In this document: positions 63,109 through 64,000 of the stretch, piece by piece
Layout: every line of letters starts with the position of its first letter
Numbering within the stretch: position 1 is the first letter of the stretch
DNA from: an uncultured Microbacteriaceae bacterium
Lineage (GTDB): Bacteria > Actinomycetota > Actinomycetes > Actinomycetales > Microbacteriaceae
Direction: 5' to 3'
Length of the DNA: 64,000 nt
NCBI GenBank assembly: GCA_937872445.1
Contig: CALMSL010000192.1
Location: 17,334 to 81,333, forward strand
Translations under genes and position numbers: made by a program
Notes under the pieces: model-generated
Databases searched by the model: none
The model's input: only the letters and a program-made list of their open reading frames with translations
What the model was told of the DNA's origin: nothing

Positions 63109-63834
63109 TCAGGGCTTCGTCAGGAGCGCGCGAAGCCTGAGCCGCAAGTCAGAGCTGGCACCGATTGTTGAAAAGGCTTCGCCTGGGTCGGCCGCGACAT
63201 CTTCGACGATAGGAGCAGTCTTTGCGATCCAGCTCTCCACCTCGTCGGGCCCCCAGGTGGCTTGCCGATCGTTGGTCGGAGAGTGTGTCTGTGCGCCTGC
63301 CATTGCCCGGACCGACTCTGCGTAATCGGCGGCAACATCCGCTGGTGCAACACCTGCATTGCTGAGAAGGATCGCGCTGATCATGCCTGTCCGATCTCGA
63401 CCTGCGCTGCAATGGACCAGTACGCCGCCCGGGGCGTCTGCGATCGCGTTGAGAGATCCGAGCACGAGGTCGGGCAGAATCCTCCAGTTGTGACGCCAGT
63501 ACTCGGGCGAATCCAGAATCGGGAAGCACACTTCGCGAAACTCGGGGTTCTCTTGGTCTTCGGTGGGGGCATTCACCACGGAAATCGTCGCCGTCGCGTC
63601 CGTCGCAACGTTAGGGTCGCCCGCGCGGACACCGATCTCGTACGCGCATCGAAGATCGACAATCGCGGCGAGACCCCAGCTGTGGGCTTCCCGCCATCCC
63701 TCTTCGGTCAACAGTTCACGGCGAGGCCCGCGTGCCACCCTGCCGAAGATGGTTGTGCCGGTCGCGGACAGTGGCGTCGGGAGACCGCCAAGATCGCGCG
63801 CGTTCAGGTAGCCATCCCACATGAGGTTTCGCAC
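63109..63834 (-). CDS. Tyrosine-protein-phosphatase-like enzyme
   Basis: 241 residues. The active-site loop VHCSAGRDRTGMIS (Cys-x5-Arg, about residues 137-150) is complete. The opening NLMWDGYLNARDLGGLPTPL and FGRVARGPRRELLTEEGW match the bacterial Tyr_phosphatase3/PtpB group, whose members act on phosphotyrosine, phosphoserine/threonine or phosphoinositides. The other expected conserved stretch, IVDLRCAYE, is present. No export signal. The neighbouring gene is cut by the window edge, so its partner is unknown. Confidence 0.9.
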   Translation of the reverse strand: MRNLMWDGYLNARDLGGLPTPLSATGTTIFGRVARGPRRELLTEEGWREAHSWGLAAIVDLRCAYEIGVRAGDPNVATDATATISVVNAPTEDQENPEFREVCFPILDSPEYWRHNWRILPDLVLGSLNAIADAPGGVLVHCSAGRDRTGMISAILLSNAGVAPADVAADYAESVRAMAGAQTHSPTNDRQATWGPDEVESWIAKTAPIVEDVAADPGEAFSTIGASSDLRLRLRALLTKP

Positions 63835-63876
63835 GCGAACAACTAGATCACGGACCTGGTGAAGCTCGCCAATCCG

Positions 63877-64000
63877 TTAGCCCCTGCCCGGTACCCTTGA
63901 TACATGGGCAACACGGACGGCCACGGCGTCCGCGACGCGGTCGCGGCTGGCGCCATCGCCCTCCTGCTCCTCGATGTAGCGCAGGCCGCCGGCCAGGTCC
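63877..64000 (-). CDS. C-terminal fragment of an unknown gene at the window edge
   Basis: An open frame on the minus strand enters from beyond the right edge and stops at 63877-63879. It reads DLAGGLRYIEEQEGDGASRD and about 20 more residues, with coding-like third positions. A plus-strand frame from the ATG at 63904 is also open to the edge and cannot be excluded. No family recognised. Confidence 0.35.
   Translation of the reverse strand, partial: DLAGGLRYIEEQEGDGASRDRVADAVAVRVAHVSRVPGRG

Noticed and set aside
1-64000. tRNA, rRNA, riboswitch, CRISPR, prophage or insertion-sequence signals
   Set aside because: I found no cloverleaf, conserved RNA core, regular spacer array, integrase or transposase. 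Gaps between genes are mostly under 200 bases and the largest, about 250 bases, is explained by a terminator and MraZ boxes.

Overview
The window is high-GC DNA with dense, GTG-rich gene starts. Its gene set points to an actinobacterium of the order Micrococcales, most likely family Microbacteriaceae. The main evidence is a division and cell wall (dcw) cluster with sepF, yggT and divIVA but no ftsA; a GarA/FtsR pair; a PASTA kinase beside an Rv2175c-like protein; an actinobacterial bcc-aa3 respiratory chain; and a MurE whose diamino-acid motif is non-canonical, as would fit the unusual peptidoglycan of that family. Nearly everything is core chromosome. I saw no tRNA, rRNA, CRISPR array, transposase or phage gene. 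No gene-free stretch exceeds about 250 bases.

Layout. 1-3.3 kb: a purine/allantoin-type catabolic locus (FdrA-like and DUF2877 proteins on the minus strand) divergent from a PucR regulator. 3.3-5.9 kb: CDP-alcohol phosphatidyltransferase, the FHA protein GarA, the MerR regulator FtsR and a second MerR. 5.9-12.1 kb: an orphan ParA, pyruvate carboxylase, a MinD-like ATPase and peptide deformylase. 12.1-16.3 kb: acyl-CoA synthetase, a PlsC-like acyltransferase and class II DAHP synthase. 16.3-21.8 kb: PASTA-domain Ser/Thr kinase (PknL type), a LysM cell-wall protein, the Rv2175c-like DNA-binding protein, a polyprenyl synthase and a DUF3040 membrane protein, closed by a strong terminator.

22-41.5 kb: the complete dcw operon in order mraZ, rsmH, ftsL, ftsI, murE, murF, mraY, murD, ftsW, murG, murC, ftsQ, ftsZ, yggS, sepF, yggT, divIVA, lspA, rluD-like. 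Most junctions overlap by 1-4 bases. Three MraZ-type boxes precede mraZ, and an imperfect palindrome sits just before ftsZ. 41.5-50.4 kb: dnaE, hisD, nrdR, pyrD, a DUF3043 protein, an M20 peptidase and an A-type Fe-S carrier. 50.5-58.3 kb: cytochrome oxidase ctaC-ctaD-ctaF, a GNAT acetyltransferase, then on the minus strand ctaE-qcrC-qcrA-qcrB. 58.3-61.6 kb: trpD, an FMN-dependent hydroxy-acid oxidase and a PAP2 phosphatase.

61.6-64 kb is the only segment that looks accessory. A LysR regulator diverges from a 93-residue protein of unknown function, and the pair is bracketed by two near-identical 41-bp direct repeats. A tyrosine-phosphatase-like gene follows. This and the left-edge FdrA/DUF2877/PucR locus are the least core-like parts.

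The most useful functional link is that the gene for the MerR division regulator (ftsR) and a MerR-like palindrome in front of ftsZ lie in the same window. I found no convincing unknown defence or mobile system. The repeat-bracketed LysR module is the best candidate for something undescribed.
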